Part shown: piece after piece, positions 34,618 through 45,577 of the stretch
How the letters are laid out: every line of letters starts with the position of its first letter
How positions within the stretch are numbered: position 1 is the stretch's first letter
Source: Setophaga petechia
Taxonomy: Eukaryota; Chordata; Aves; Passeriformes; Parulidae
Length of the DNA: 64,000 nt
Direction: 5' to 3'
NCBI GenBank assembly: GCA_024362935.1
Contig: JANCRA010000121.1
Coordinates: 682,001 to 746,000 of the forward strand
Program-made: the position numbers and the translations under genes
Notes under the pieces: generated by a model
What the model was told of the DNA's origin: nothing
Databases searched by the model: none
The model's input: the letters and a program-made list of their open reading frames with translations, nothing else

Positions 34618-34884
34618 ATGTGTATTTTTACCTGGGGAAAATTTATGTGTGTATTTCGTAATGTGTATATTATGTGATATGCATATATATATATATATAT
34701 ACACACACACATGTATAAACATAATATACTCTATATGTATATATACACCCAATATATAATATACCCAATATATTATATTATATTATATTATATTATATTA
34801 TATTATATTATATTATATTATATTATATTATATTATATTATATTATATTATGTAATATTTTTATGTGTATTTTTACCTGGGGAA
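34618..34884. repeat. Microsatellite block boxed by a 22-bp direct repeat
   Basis: The word ATGTGTATTTTTACCTGGGG followed by AA is present at 34618-34639 and again at 34863-34884. Between them lie (TA)n with (CA)n at 34686-34712 and an (ATTAT)n array at about 34770-34852. The arrangement suggests a 245-bp duplication in which the inner part turned into microsatellite, or repeated slippage in an already duplicated segment. Confidence 0.88.
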
Positions 34885-35495
34885 CAGCCCAGGTGTGAGC
34901 TTGGCTCTGCTGTGGGCTGTGGTCACACAGAGATCTTGCCCTGCAGCTGCACAAATCCCCTTTCTCTGCCCTCCAAAGAGATTTCAGCTGTGTAATGCTC
35001 CATCTCCATCATCTCCATCCCTGGCTAGATGGGTGTGCAGGGAATTCCAGTGGGAACAGAACCAGGGTTTAAGCAATGTTTGTATGAACTGTGCTTTGCT
35101 GGTGCCTGTAACAGCACAAGCTGCATCACTTCCCCTTCACTGATGAGATCTTTGAGGAAAACCTCAGGTCAGAGATGATGATTTTCCTTTTAGAAACAAG
35201 CATGAGATCAGTGACTGCCAGTTTTGCCCCTGAACACACATAAAACAGAGAGCCACCACTTTTTCAGGTAGTTTCCAACATGGTGTTTTATTTCTGTATC
35301 AACTGCCAAACAAGCCATTAAGTGAGGAATCTGAAGAAATTTACTTCCAGAATTCTTTTGATTAAAAAAAAAAAAAAAAAACCCTAAAACCAAAAACCCC
35401 AACAAACAAAAAAACCCAAAACCCAGCTCCAGACTTGACTGTAGCATGATAGGTGCATGGCAGGATGTGACATGAGATTTTACATGGCAGATTCT
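34885..35495. other. Unique sequence with an A/C-rich tract
   Basis: An A run followed by A/C-rich DNA (ccctaaaaccaaaaacccc) lies at 35364-35425. Nothing else recognised. Confidence 0.45.
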
Positions 35496-36069
35496 TGTCA
35501 GAACTTTGGCTGCTGAGAATTTTAGACTTTTTATGTGATTCTCAAGAGGACACTGCATTTGAGATGAAGCCATAGAAAAGGCTCCCAAAACTCAATAATA
35601 GAACAAAGGTTATAAGTGTGTAGTTTGAATAGGAGTGTGTAATATCACATAATAGAAAAGTTAGAGTTTAAAGCCATAGAATATAGAATATAGAATAGAA
35701 TATATAAAAAACAATATAAAAGTTTTGAAGCAGAAGGTAGTCTTACTTCTTCACCTTCTTCTTCATGGGTTTGCGTGGTTTTGTGTAATTGGATAAAAAA
35801 GTCCACATTATGAACCATGGGTAGTTGATTATTAAGTTAAAAATAAAAATAATTTAGGTGTCATTTCTTAATTGGACAGTTTATCCTTAAAAGGCCTTGT
35901 AGAGAGAGAGATGAAGCTCCATTTTTAGTTTTTAAAGTGCTGTAGAACTCATGCTTTGTGAGACTGTAATATAAATAAGAACTAATAAACATCTGAGTCC
36001 AAACAAGAAATACCCTCTCGTACATTTAATCCCGACCCTAGGGAAAAAAAAAAGAGTTAAAACTCCACA
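35496..36069 (+). mobile_element. LTR (GAA-bearing family 1, copy C)
   Basis: Full-length alignment with copy B: starts TGTCAGAACTTTGG, then ctgagaattttagac, gtgtgtaatatcacat, a very short TTC stretch (about 25 bases), catgggtttgcgtgg, taggtgtcatttctta, an AATAAA site at about 35982 and the AACTCCACA end. It is more diverged than copies A and B and no exact target duplication was found, so it is probably older. The CAAGATGGA motif is mutated here. Confidence 0.85.
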
Positions 36070-36482
36070 GCATGTTTGGGCACAGCAGGGGCACGGGTCT
36101 CCTTGCCAGCACCACACCCAGCTCCAGTTCCCTCCCGGTTCTTTGGTGCTGCTGCAGAGGCAGACTGAGCCTTTCCCGGATGCTCCTCCAGCCTGCAGCA
36201 CTCACACAAATTGCTCATTTCCTAAATTACCGGCATCTCCCGTTGCCCGGTGACAGTCCCAGGCTGTTTGTCTGCAGCAGCAGATGCAGAGCAGAGCCCA
36301 GGGCTCTGTCAGTGTCCCCACGGTGCTCCAGCAAATTCCCTGGTGCACAGAGGCTGGCAGAGACCCCAGGGAGCTTTGGAGTTGTTGGGACCTGAATTTT
36401 CCATCCCCATGTCCACAACACCACCCTGGACACATGGTATGGCTGCAGCCCTCCCTCTGAGCAAGGATTTAATCTGGATCCT
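36070..36482. other. Unique sequence, no recognised feature
   Basis: GC-rich stretch with overlapping open frames on both strands and no recognisable protein. Confidence 0.4.
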
Positions 36483-36800
36483 CAGCTTTGGGCTGAGTTC
36501 AGGGTGACCTTGCAGAGCCTGAAGGAGCCCCCAGAAACCTGGAGAGAGACAATTTCCCAGGGATGCAAGGACAGCATGCAGGGAATGGCTTCCAACTGAA
36601 AAATTATAGTTTAGTTCAGATATTAGGAACAATTTCCTCCCTGGCAGGTTGTGCAGGCCCTGGAATAGAATTCCCAGAGCTGTAGCTGCCCCTGGATCCC
36701 TGGCAGTGCCCAAGGCCAGGTTGGACATTGGGGCTTGGAGCACCCTGGGATAGTGGGAGGTGTCCCTGCCATGGCAGGAGTGGCACTGGGTGTTCTCAGT
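36483..36800 (+). mobile_element. CR1 LINE 3' fragment
   Basis: CR1 landmarks in order: agcctgaaggagcccccaga, gggaatggcttccaactg, gatattaggaacaatttcc, gtgcccaaggccaggttgg, gggaggtgtccctgcc. Same subfamily as 48730-49216. The terminal octamers are lost. Confidence 0.9.
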
Positions 36801-37195
36801 GCTGTTTGTTTCTAGTTAGGAAGAAGGGCAGAGAAGTACAAGTGATGAAATCATCAAGTGTCTGATGGTTACATCACACAATTCCAAAATAATTTTTAAA
36901 TACTCAAATCGGTCAGGAATGAAGAGAAGTTGGAAAAGTTGTTTATGTCAGTGGATCAGGAATATCAACAGTTACGTTTTTGGAGAAGCAGAAAATAAAC
37001 ACCCTGCTCATATTACTACTGATTTTTTATAAACCTGCCATACACAAAAAGTTTAGTGCATATACAATCCTTTTATTGCCACTTTTGGGCCACATAATGG
37101 AGGATTTACCTCATGGTAAGGATGTAGCACCCTTTCCAAAAGAATACACCCATGTCTAAGTCAGCATCTTCCTCTCCTTGTGTCTCCATTGCCAG
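36801..37195. other. Unique sequence ahead of an exon-like segment
   Basis: AT-rich, high complexity, no repeat recognised. It ends in a strong pyrimidine tract and AG at 37194-37195. Confidence 0.35.
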
Positions 37196-37283
37196 GTTAT
37201 TTATGAGTATGTGTTACATTATCTACATGTTCTGGTGGCTGAAATGAGTGAAAATGGCTTTATTTGGGAGTTGGCAATTAAAA
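37196..37283 (+). other. Candidate exon, 88 bp, unidentified
   Basis: The left side has a possible branch word (tctaag) and a long pyrimidine tract, cttcctctccttgtgtctcc, before the AG at 37194-37195. The right side is a strong donor, AAAA then GTGAGT, at 37284. Read from its first base the segment has 29 codons without a stop plus one base, coding for VIYEYVLHYLHVLVAEMSEN and nine more residues ending in LAIK. The order hydrophobic-rich, VAEMSEN, then LAI faintly recalls part of RhoGAP domains, but spacing and key positions do not fit well. I do not identify a protein. An open frame of this length is not rare by chance. Confidence 0.22.
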
Positions 37284-38147
37284 GTGAGTCTTTCTTTGAG
37301 GAGAAGGAGGCTCCTCTGGAGCACAATTGCTTATTTTTTAAGATGCTACTAGGGAAGGGTCAGGGAGATGAGGCAGCAGCTCCTGCTCACACCAGCCTGA
37401 ACATTTTTAGGGTATCCTGAAAGTTGGATGTAGCCTTTATCCCTGCTCCCTAAAGCCAGAAAAACTGCCAGCTGGCTGCTGTAGCTGTCAGGCATTAACC
37501 TACTATTCCCAAATCTCTGAAATGAAATCCAGTGAGGGGTATCAGGAGTACAGGCTTCCCATGATCTTCTTCTATCTGGAAATTTCATCCTCTGCCACTC
37601 CAAGACTTTGTGATGCCTCAGGTTTGAGCTTTTATTTTCAGATTTCATTTTTCAGATTTTGTGCTGTTTAAATGTGTAGTTCTGAGCTTCATATGATGGG
37701 ATGGTGAGCTCTGTACACAGAGCAGGGAGACAAAACAATTCCTGCTCCAGCTGGGCACCAAGGACAAATGATCCAAATCTCAGCCCAGGAGCACAAACCC
37801 CGTGGGCTGCAGAGAGAAAAACAAGCAGGGTGGGACTGCCTGGGCTAAAGCTGGGATGGGACAATGAACTGCAAGATGCAAATGGAGCAGAACTGATCCC
37901 AGGGACAGACCCCGTGCCCGGCCGTGCATTTTGGGGCCATTTTGGTTCATCTTGGGTGCAGCCCTGGCTGGGCTCTTGTGCTGCCCAAGGTGGATTCATG
38001 GAGGAAATCCTTTTCATAAATCCTGAATTTATTCTTTAGCTCTGTCCAGCCTCTGCTCTAGGACAGCCATCACAAGGCATCAGTTTCAATGGTGAGGATG
38101 GGGTAAGATGTGATGGGAATCATATGGGAATTATTTATCCCACTCAG
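37284..38147. other. Unique sequence, possible intron
   Basis: No repeat recognised. It would be the intron between the two exon-like segments at 37196-37283 and 38148-38215. Confidence 0.25.
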
Positions 38148-38215
38148 CCTTTGGGATTGTTAACCAAGTCAGCATCAAAGGAAGCTCACAGCTATTCATT
38201 TGTGACATTGGCAAG
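38148..38215 (+). other. Candidate exon, 68 bp, unidentified
   Basis: AG acceptor at 38146-38147 after tatttatcccact, and donor GTGAGG at 38216. Using one base from the previous candidate exon (A plus CC) the frame continues without a stop as T, then FGIVNQVSIKGSSQLFICDI, then GK, ending at a codon boundary. Two frames are open here, so the reading is not proved. No domain recognised. Confidence 0.2.
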
Positions 38216-39249
38216 GTGAGGGGCTTGAATTGAAAGATATATAGAATATTCACAGCAACTCTTTAGAGTGGCTCACTTCTTGTTCCTGGTAACATCCCAA
38301 ATCCAGGGAAAGGGACAGCTTGCTGCCAAATAAATCATGGGATGGACAGCAGCGTGTAGAGGCATTCTTTGTCTAAAGATGTTCTGGAGGGCAGATTTCA
38401 ATCAAAGAGCAAAGTGCAAATCTGCTCCTAAAAATGTGGTTTTCATAGTACAGGGGAATACAGAAACTGAATTTGGATAGCATGTGCACAAGGAGCCTGC
38501 AATTCCAAAATGCTGAACTTAAGCTGAACTGGGAAAACATTGGGAAAGGTGTCATGGAGCAGCAGCAGGAGCAGGCTCAGCAGTCAGACACCATCTGACA
38601 GAATCTGAAGATGTTGCATAAGCTGTAAAACAAGAGGTGGCAGCTCAGCAGTCAGGAGAGGCAGCCAAAGGAGTGGGGATGCACTCAGCCTGTGACATCA
38701 ATTTTACCCACACCTAGTACAGATTTAGTGTCTGTTGTTCACTCACCTGCTCCTGCTTGGGGGTGGAGGCTCCTCCTACTACACTTTCTGTTTTCCAGGA
38801 GCTCAGCACAGCAGCTCTGAGTTAAATCCCTGCCTAAATTAACCCCTTATTGATGCACTGCAGCTGTTGCCATTCCAGACCCAAAGGAAAGGAGTTTTAA
38901 GAGGTTGCCTTTGAGTGAGGTGACATTAGAACTGGAGGTTCTGAAATTTGGGGGTCCAGTGGTGGAGTGCTGTGGGCAATAGTCCATCAAATAAGATATT
39001 TAGGCACTTATTCATTCAAGGGGCATTGAGGATGCATATTTTTAGTTTTGATTGTGACCTGTTGGAAGGTTTTTTTGGAGTCTAGCTACTTTTTTAACAT
39101 CTGAGCATAGGCCTTTTCACAGGGCCCACTGAACATGAGCCTGTTGAATAACTGTGCTGCTGAGAAACAAATAATTTACTTTGCTGTTTCATTCTGCAGA
39201 TGGATTCCAATATTTATCCTGTGTTGCTGCTGAAGCAGAATATTCATGT
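38216..39249. other. 1 kb unique sequence, no recognised feature
   Basis: Ordinary DNA with no recognised repeat. Confidence 0.4.
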
Positions 39250-39470
39250 GACAATCTCAAATGGAAAAAGGGTAGATTTAAATTAGAAATTAGGAAGAAA
39301 TGCTTTACTATGGGGGTGGAACAAGTTGTCCAGGGAAATTGTGGATGCCCCATCCATGAAAATGTCCAAGGTCAGGCTGGATGGAGCTTGGAGCAGCATC
39401 AATAGTGGAAGGAATGTAGTAAGATGATTTTTAAGGTCTCTTCCAAGCCAAGCCATTCTGTGATATGTTT
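39250..39470 (+). mobile_element. CR1 LINE 3' end
   Basis: Landmarks: gtagatttaaattagaaat, then taggaagaaatgctttac, then ggatgccccatccatg, then aaggtctcttccaagcc and attctgtgat. Short, 5'-truncated copy. Confidence 0.9.
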
Positions 39471-40134
39471 CTATTAATTTCTTCTTTGGAAAAGCTTAAT
39501 GCATTTATGTGATTGGCCGCTGGAACTAATAAATCAAGTATATATTTGAGTTTTCAGAGCTTGAATATTGCAAAGTACTGACTGTAGTAGGTTTCATTAT
39601 CTGAGAAGCCCTAAAAAACCAAAAAGAACAACAACTGCAGAAAACAAGTCTGACTTGAACATCTGGAGGACGAGGAGCAGGAAAACAAATGAAAGGGCCT
39701 GCTGTATTCTCTGCCAGGAGGATTTGCAATCCAGAAAGAGATGCAAATGACTAAGGCTGAGTGATCTACTTTCTGCAAGCAATCAGCGTGACAGACTTAA
39801 CCCCTTTTCTTGTTTGCAAATGATCCTGGAGTAAAGTGCTGCTGCCCTGCTTACAGATGTGTTTGCCATTTGCATAGACTTTGTGAATAAGCTCCTGCTC
39901 GGGGCTTAGTCATGAGCCACTCAGCGTGACTATTGCCTGAGTGGGGCTGTTTGCAGCCCGTGATTCATCAGACCTGCAAGGGAGCTGGAAGGGAAGGCAG
40001 CGTGAGCACGGCTGCAAATATGTGTACGGATGCATATTCACAAATTGTCAGCGTGTTTGCCATGCTCTTTTCATCTCTCTGCAAACAATCTGCTCTCCAA
40101 AGAAAACTTTGTACCACAAAGAGCTTCGTGCTTC

Positions 40135-40136
<2 letters not shown>
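39471..40136. promoter_or_regulatory. Possible conserved regulatory block
   Basis: AT-rich, high-complexity DNA without repeat character. It contains an exact ATTTGCAT octamer (39868-39875), TGATTCA (39961-39967, AP-1-like), a GATTGGC CCAAT-type word at 39512 and several TGCAAATATG-like words. This density is suggestive of an enhancer but not evidence of one. Confidence 0.25.

Positions 40137-40176
<40 letters not shown>
40137..40176. repeat. Poly(T), 40 bases
   Basis: An uninterrupted run of about forty T. No retroposed gene copy with a matching poly(A) tail is recognisable on the minus strand to the right. The exact length in an assembly is unreliable. Confidence 0.95.
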
Positions 40177-40177
<1 letters not shown>

Positions 40178-40302
40178 TACTTCCCTCTTAATTTTCTGAG
40201 GGGAAAACTTCTTGAGAGCAGTTGTATCTGTCTGGGTACCTCTGGTATCTCTTACATCAGGCAAAGTGGCCACCAAGTGTGTGTGACAATGGGTGCCACC
40301 AA

Positions 40303-40728
40303 TGATGCCTCAGGATTTTAGTTTTTCTATTTTTTATATATTTGTAATCCTGCAGTTCTTTAGTGTATAAATCTAGACTCCATATACAGTGTTAGCTGCT
40401 TTCCCGGTTTGGTCAGACAGCACAATTCCTCTCTGGGCCTGGGGATCAAGGACACCTCACTGCCTCAGGCCCTGAGAAATGTAAACAAAAGTGAGTTGAG
40501 GGGAGCAAACTTGGGGTAAATTACTTTATTACCTGAAGCTGTAATTGAAAGATTAACCACCAATATGCAAAGGAACCAAACTTATAAAAGTATGAAAACC
40601 CATGTGCATTTTGGGTGTAGCCCCTGGGTGGCTTCGTCTGCTCCTGAAGGCCCTTCAATAAATAGAACTGCTTTTTACTCCCTTAATTTTGTCTGGCCTC
40701 TGGTTTTAAGTAGCCCAAAAAGGCATCA
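40303..40728 (+). mobile_element. Solo LTR (family 3, copy 2)
   Basis: Starts TGATGCCTCAGG and ends AAAAAGGCATCA, so the first and last seven bases are perfect inverted repeats. It has CTTATAAAAGTATG as core promoter and CAATAAATAG (40656-40665) as poly(A) region, 75 bases apart, then the 3' end. It aligns with the minus-strand copy at 8734-9358 except for that copy's AT-rich insertion. No matching target duplication was found. Confidence 0.87.
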
Positions 40729-41194
40729 AAAGCTCCTGAGCCTCAGCCACAGGGTGATTCCCCGGGGGATCCATTAATTTTTCTTGCTGCAGAGTGTCCT
40801 GAGGGATCTCTGCCCTTGGGGTTTGCTCCTGGTGAGGTGAGTGGGGAGAGGCTGTGGCACTGCTGGGGCTGCGGCCCTACAGGGCTGGGAGAGCAGGGAA
40901 AATGGGGAAAATTCTGTGTTCTATGGTCTGCTCACAGAGATATAAATGCATCAGTGTGAGTGCACCGAGTATGCCAGCTCCAGATCAAGTTATCATTTGG
41001 TTTGCACTGGGAGAAAGCCCAGTGTCCACACAGTGTCCTCAGAAAAGACCCCTCCACCTTCTAAAAAGGAAGGTTTTTATAAAATCCCCAACCACCAGGT
41101 GAAAGCAGAGACACTTGACTGTCCCAGCCTGGCAAAGTAGCCCAGACCAAGTTACTGCTGAGAGCAGAGCTTCAGTTTTGCTATTTGAGTGCAA
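40729..41194. other. Unique sequence, no recognised feature
   Basis: No repeat family recognised. A splice-like segment at about 40791-40834 (after tttttcttgctgcag, before GTGAGT) is only 44 bases and was not taken as an exon. Confidence 0.35.
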
Positions 41195-41335
41195 AATAGT
41201 GACAAAAGATGAGTTTTCCAGTCACATGAGGGTCATGCAATAAATTCCACGAAATTTACTTTCAGAGCTAATTTTGGTGTCTTTCTAACAGCTTCGCTCT
41301 CTGGGTAATGAGCTGATCTCATCACCCTGATATTA
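41195..41335 (+). repeat. Unclassified dispersed repeat, copy 1
   Basis: About 135 bases align with 55884-56018 in the same orientation. Shared words: agatgagtttt, cacatgaggg, catgca, agctaattttggtgtcttt, taatgagctgat (or aatgagctgat) and atcatcaccctga. Neighbouring sequence does not match. Not CR1 and not one of the LTRs above. Confidence 0.75.
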
Positions 41336-42591
41336 TTTTGTGGTGAATCCAAGGGATATTTCTTCTGGCCTGGAGAGGCAGGACTTGGGGGGATCTGTGG
41401 GGTACAGGTGCCCCATGTGGGGAAGGAGGAATTGTGTGCAGGGCTGATTTCCCCAAGGGTCCCCACTGCACCTCACCAGTGCAAGGGAAGATGCAGTTCC
41501 CAATCCCTGGGGTTTTTCAGCCTGCTTGGGGACGTGATTTATCCAGGGCTCTGGAATCATTACCAACTTAATTAAAAAATAGACAATATTCAGTCGGAGA
41601 ATGATCCCAAATGCAAACTGTGCTTCAGGTGCCTTCCTTCCCTTAGCCTAATTTTCATTAAGAAAGCAATCACTTCTGCTCGAGGCTGCCTTTTTTGGGA
41701 TAAGGAAAAGGGGAACAAGAAGCTGAAGAAGAGCCTTTCTACTCCAGTTTTAAACTCTGAGAAGGCATGAAAACAAAACACATGGTAGGGGATTTATCCC
41801 AGCCCCAGCAGCCCCCTTATCTTCTTTTTTTTTTTTTTTCCTGCTGACTTCCTGCTCTGGACTCCTTGGCAGCTCCTGGGACAACATCTAAACTTTGCAA
41901 ACGTGAAGGAATTCAGAGGGAGCCCTGGACGTCAGTGGGCCATAAATCAGGGTTTGTTGTGGCCCTTCTCTCGTGAGGCAGAACATGTGCAGGCAGATAA
42001 GAGCCTGGAGGAAGGAGAGGCACAGAGAAAAGAAACACCGGTAGGAAAGACCCCATAAGAAATGTTTTGACAGCCTCAATTGAGCTGAGCAGCCAAGGAG
42101 GGGCTGGAGTGAGCTCCCATTGTTGAGGGAACAGGGCCCCACCTAATTTGAAGTGAATTTGCTCTGGAGCTGGAAGGGAGCTCTTTTCCCTCACCATTGA
42201 GGTTTTGTGTCACTGGCAGTGGGATTTTCCCAGTGAGGCAGTATTTTCCATCTGGCTGATTCATCAGCCAGATCCTCCAGGGATATAAATAGACACAACC
42301 TCCACCAGCTCCAGTGGTCTTGCACCGACTTGCATCAGCACAAGAAAGTCATGGGGTGGAAAGTTCCCAGTACTTTGCTCTGTCCCAGCCACTGCCTGCT
42401 GGGCTCTTGCTGGACATCAGTCCTGGCTGGACTTGGAAACAGTCAGAGAATTATCCTCAACAAATTGCAAAACTCCCTTTTTCTTGGTCAACAGAAGATG
42501 CAGGTTGGCTTCCTCCCAGGCAGCTTTCTCTTATATCCATCTTTTTTTTTTTTTTTTTAACCTTGCTTTGCTCTTGGTTTGACAACCCTTT
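41336..42591. other. 1.3 kb unique sequence, no recognised feature
   Basis: Contains T runs at 41824-41840 and 42541-42558. No gene or repeat family recognised. Confidence 0.4.
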
Positions 42592-42862
42592 TCATAGAAT
42601 ACCAGAATGGTTTGGGTTGGAAAGGACCTTAAAGGATGTCCATGGGCAGGAACACCTTCCACTATCCCAGGCTGCTCAGAACCCCATTCAACTTGGCCTT
42701 GGACATTTGCAGGGATGGGGCAGCCACAACATCTCTGGGCAGCCAGGGCCTCATCACCCTCAAAGTAAAAGAAATTTTCCCTAATATCCACTCTCACCCT
42801 ATTCTCTGTCAGTTTGAAGCCATTCCCCTTTGTCCTGTGTCCTACATGCTCTTGTAAATGTG
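42592..42862 (-). mobile_element. CR1 LINE 3' end
   Basis: Reverse complement of a CR1 tail: catagaat at the terminus, then ggtttgggttggaaaggacc, caggaacaccttccacta, ggatggggcagccacaac, and cctttgtcctgtgtcctac. Clean, 5'-truncated copy. Confidence 0.95.
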
Positions 42863-44950
42863 ATTGTTTGGATGTTTGGGCTGTGGGAATTTTTGCTGGT
42901 CCTCCACAACAAAACTGGGCATGGTGAGGATCCACTGGGGAGTTGCTAAACCCTGCATTTAGCAGTGAATTTAAGGCTTTTAAATATTAATCATTTTAAC
43001 TGGGGCTGGTGGGAGGTTAACCCGGGCAGCAGCTCCAGACAAGGAGGTAATTATGTTTATTCCCTGGCTGCATTGTGTGGAATGCAGATGAGGGTTTTAG
43101 TGGCTGTAATTACCTGTGCAAGGTGTCATTCCTATTTTACATCAACAACACCAAGGTCAGCTGAGCCTGGATCTGCTGCCTTGGCTGTGCTTGGGTTTCC
43201 AAGCATCTTCCAGCCTGCCTCTTTTCCCTGCTTGCCCAGCAGATTTCCTGGGAATAAAACCCTGTTCAATGCTGGTTTTACTCCCCTGGTGCTCCATTAT
43301 TTGCTCTGTTATGATGCCACATCATGGCCAAGGGTGAATGTCTGGTTAGAAATGTTTGTTATTTGCAGACATACTCACTGAGGCATTTTTTGCATCTCTG
43401 TTACACTTGGGCCTCTCAGGAGAGGAGGGATCCCTAGAATTTGGCTGAGCTTGCTTCTTCCTTGTGAAGGATGGCTTCAATAATCTCTCCAGCTTCCAGA
43501 AATAAAATGCAGCGAGACCTGTTCTCTTTATGTTGGTTTTGGGGGAAAAAAAAGGAAATGGAAAATAGGGAGATTCCTGACATGCCTGCAGGAATTTGAT
43601 TTTGGGGAGAGTGGGCAAACCTCCCTTCTTGTGATCACAACCAAAAATCCATATCAAGAATGCAGTGGTTACATCAGATGAGGCCTCACAAACCAGTTCA
43701 TGTCCCTTCCATAATCTTGTTTCTCCCTGCCAAAACCCTCCAATGGAAAAGGGATCAGCAGGGATGCAGCTTTAAAGGGCTTCCATTGTGCCTGCTGCCT
43801 TGGCCTGTGCCCTGGATCTGTGAGGTGCCCTGCTCTGTGGCACAAACTGATCCAAAATGGGCATCATGGGGTGGGAGCAGCAGTGACTCCTGCAGTGATG
43901 GAAGCCTGGAAGTGAGCATGAAAATTTGGGAGCTGCTGCCAGAACTGTGACAGAAATGAGGAGCAGGGTGGTTGCTCTGGGTCCCCCTGCAGTGGTTGGG
44001 AGGCTTGGGGGGCTGCAGGGAGGAGGAGGAGGATGAGGAAGAGGAGCTCACTAGGTGGCATTCTGCCCTCTGATTGCAGATGGGAAATTGAGAAGTGGGG
44101 TTGGAAACTGGGAGTGGCTTCCCACAAGAATCTTATTCCCACAAAGGACCCAACACTCCTGGTCATCCTGGGAGCCATGGCTGGTGTGTTGGGACCTCAG
44201 GCAGGGGACTGACTGCCCAGAAGCCCCTGGTCCCAGCAAAGCCTGGTTCTAGATCTCATATTTTTGGGGCAAAGTTCAAACTAGTGACCAGAATATGCCT
44301 GCAGAGTTAATAAACCAAATTAACTGTGTAGGATTAAGGTTTAGAAACTCAGGGTTTCAACTGTGGGTCATGTTTTTTTCATTTTTCATTTTCATTGCTG
44401 CTTATTTTTGGGGCTGGCAGATATGCTAGCATCAATCCTCACCTCAGTCCCTCTGGTTGTTTTGTTACTTCCAAATTTCTGGTTCCCTAAATTCCTGGTA
44501 TTTCAGTTGGACAGCCTTCCCCTCTGGTTCTGCACTGCTGTGTGCTGTTTAAAGGTTGTCAGGCCTGATTCTCATTTACACTCTGGCAGCACAAAGCTTC
44601 ACACCCACTTGAGGGTCCTTTTCTTCTTCCTGAGTGTTGGAAGGAGGACTTGGATGCAGGAGGGAGCCATCCCCATCATCGAACGGGGCTGTTATACAAT
44701 TCCTCTGGTTTGAGTCAGCTTGCAGCACCCTCTGTGATCCTGCTGCATGGAAAACCAGGAGCAAAACATCAGCTGGGATTGATTTCTGCAGCCCAAGGTG
44801 GAGCCTTGGGCCTGCTGAGCTTCCCACTGCTCCAAGAGGTGCTGGGGATTAGGGAAGCAGTTCCTGCACTGGATCAGGAGCAGCTCCAGTGCAGGAGTGG
44901 ATTTTGCAGTTCCTGTGTTGGAGCTGTTACAAAACTTCAACTTCCCTGTG
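42863..44950. other. 2.1 kb unique sequence, no recognised feature
   Basis: No LTR, CR1 or RNA gene recognised. A GGA-rich stretch lies near 44018-44047. Confidence 0.4.
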
Positions 44951-44956
44951 CTTCAT

Positions 44957-45375
44957 TATTGAATTTGCAGGCAACCCCCTAGGGTGGAGAGAGAATGATG
45001 ATGCATCTGACTCTCTCTTATCAGAAGGCTAATTAATTACTTTATTATACTATATTATTCTATATTATGTTACATTACATCTGAACTGAATCTGCCAAGC
45101 ACTCAACTGCACACAACTCCACAGAATCTCGTGGCTGTCACCCAACAGTCCTGACACACACACACACACACACCTGGCTCTGATAGGCCAAGGAAACAAA
45201 ACACCATCACTTTGGGTAAACAATCTCCATATTGCATTCTACTTTGGCACAAACACAGGCACAGCAAATGATAAGAATTGTTTTTCCTTTCTCTGAGGTT
45301 CAGAGAATGTGAATCCCAGAAATATTCTTGGGAAGTTGTGCCTTGCTTTTCTCTGTGAAGAGAAATGTGGTTGCA
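44957..45375 (-). mobile_element. Solo LTR, ERVK-like, old copy
   Basis: Same family as 406-1035: gatgcatctgactctctc, atcagaaggctaatt, a TATTATA-rich stretch, tcctgacac, gggtaaacaatctcc and atgataagaattgtttttcc. The six bases CTTCAT flank it at 44951-44956 and 45376-45381. The plus-strand left end reads TA where TG is expected, one change. A CA dinucleotide run lies at 45154-45173. The divergence from the sister copy suggests age. Confidence 0.82.
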
Positions 45376-45472
45376 CTTCATGTTGCATGTGCTGCCAGCT
45401 CTGTCTCCAGCTGTGAGGAACAGCCTGATGGCATGCCAAGGGTCTGTCCCCGAGCTCCAAGGAGACTCCAAG

Positions 45473-45577
45473 GAAAGGCAGGATGGGTGAATCCAGCTGT
45501 GCTCAGGGAAAGGCAGGATGGGTGAATCCAGCTGTGCTCAGGGAAAGGCAGGATGGGTGAATCCAGCTGTGCTCTGC
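45473..45577. repeat. 35-bp tandem repeat, three perfect copies
   Basis: Units start GAAAGGCAGGATGGGTGAAT at 45473, 45508 and 45543 and are almost identical, so the array is recent. It sits directly in front of a short CpG-rich patch (gcgcagctcccggcgctcgt, 45576-45610). Confidence 0.95.

Noticed and set aside
40137..40176. Poly(T) as the tail of a processed pseudogene on the minus strand
   Set aside because: The DNA to its right is an unrelated LTR and unique sequence with no gene-like content.
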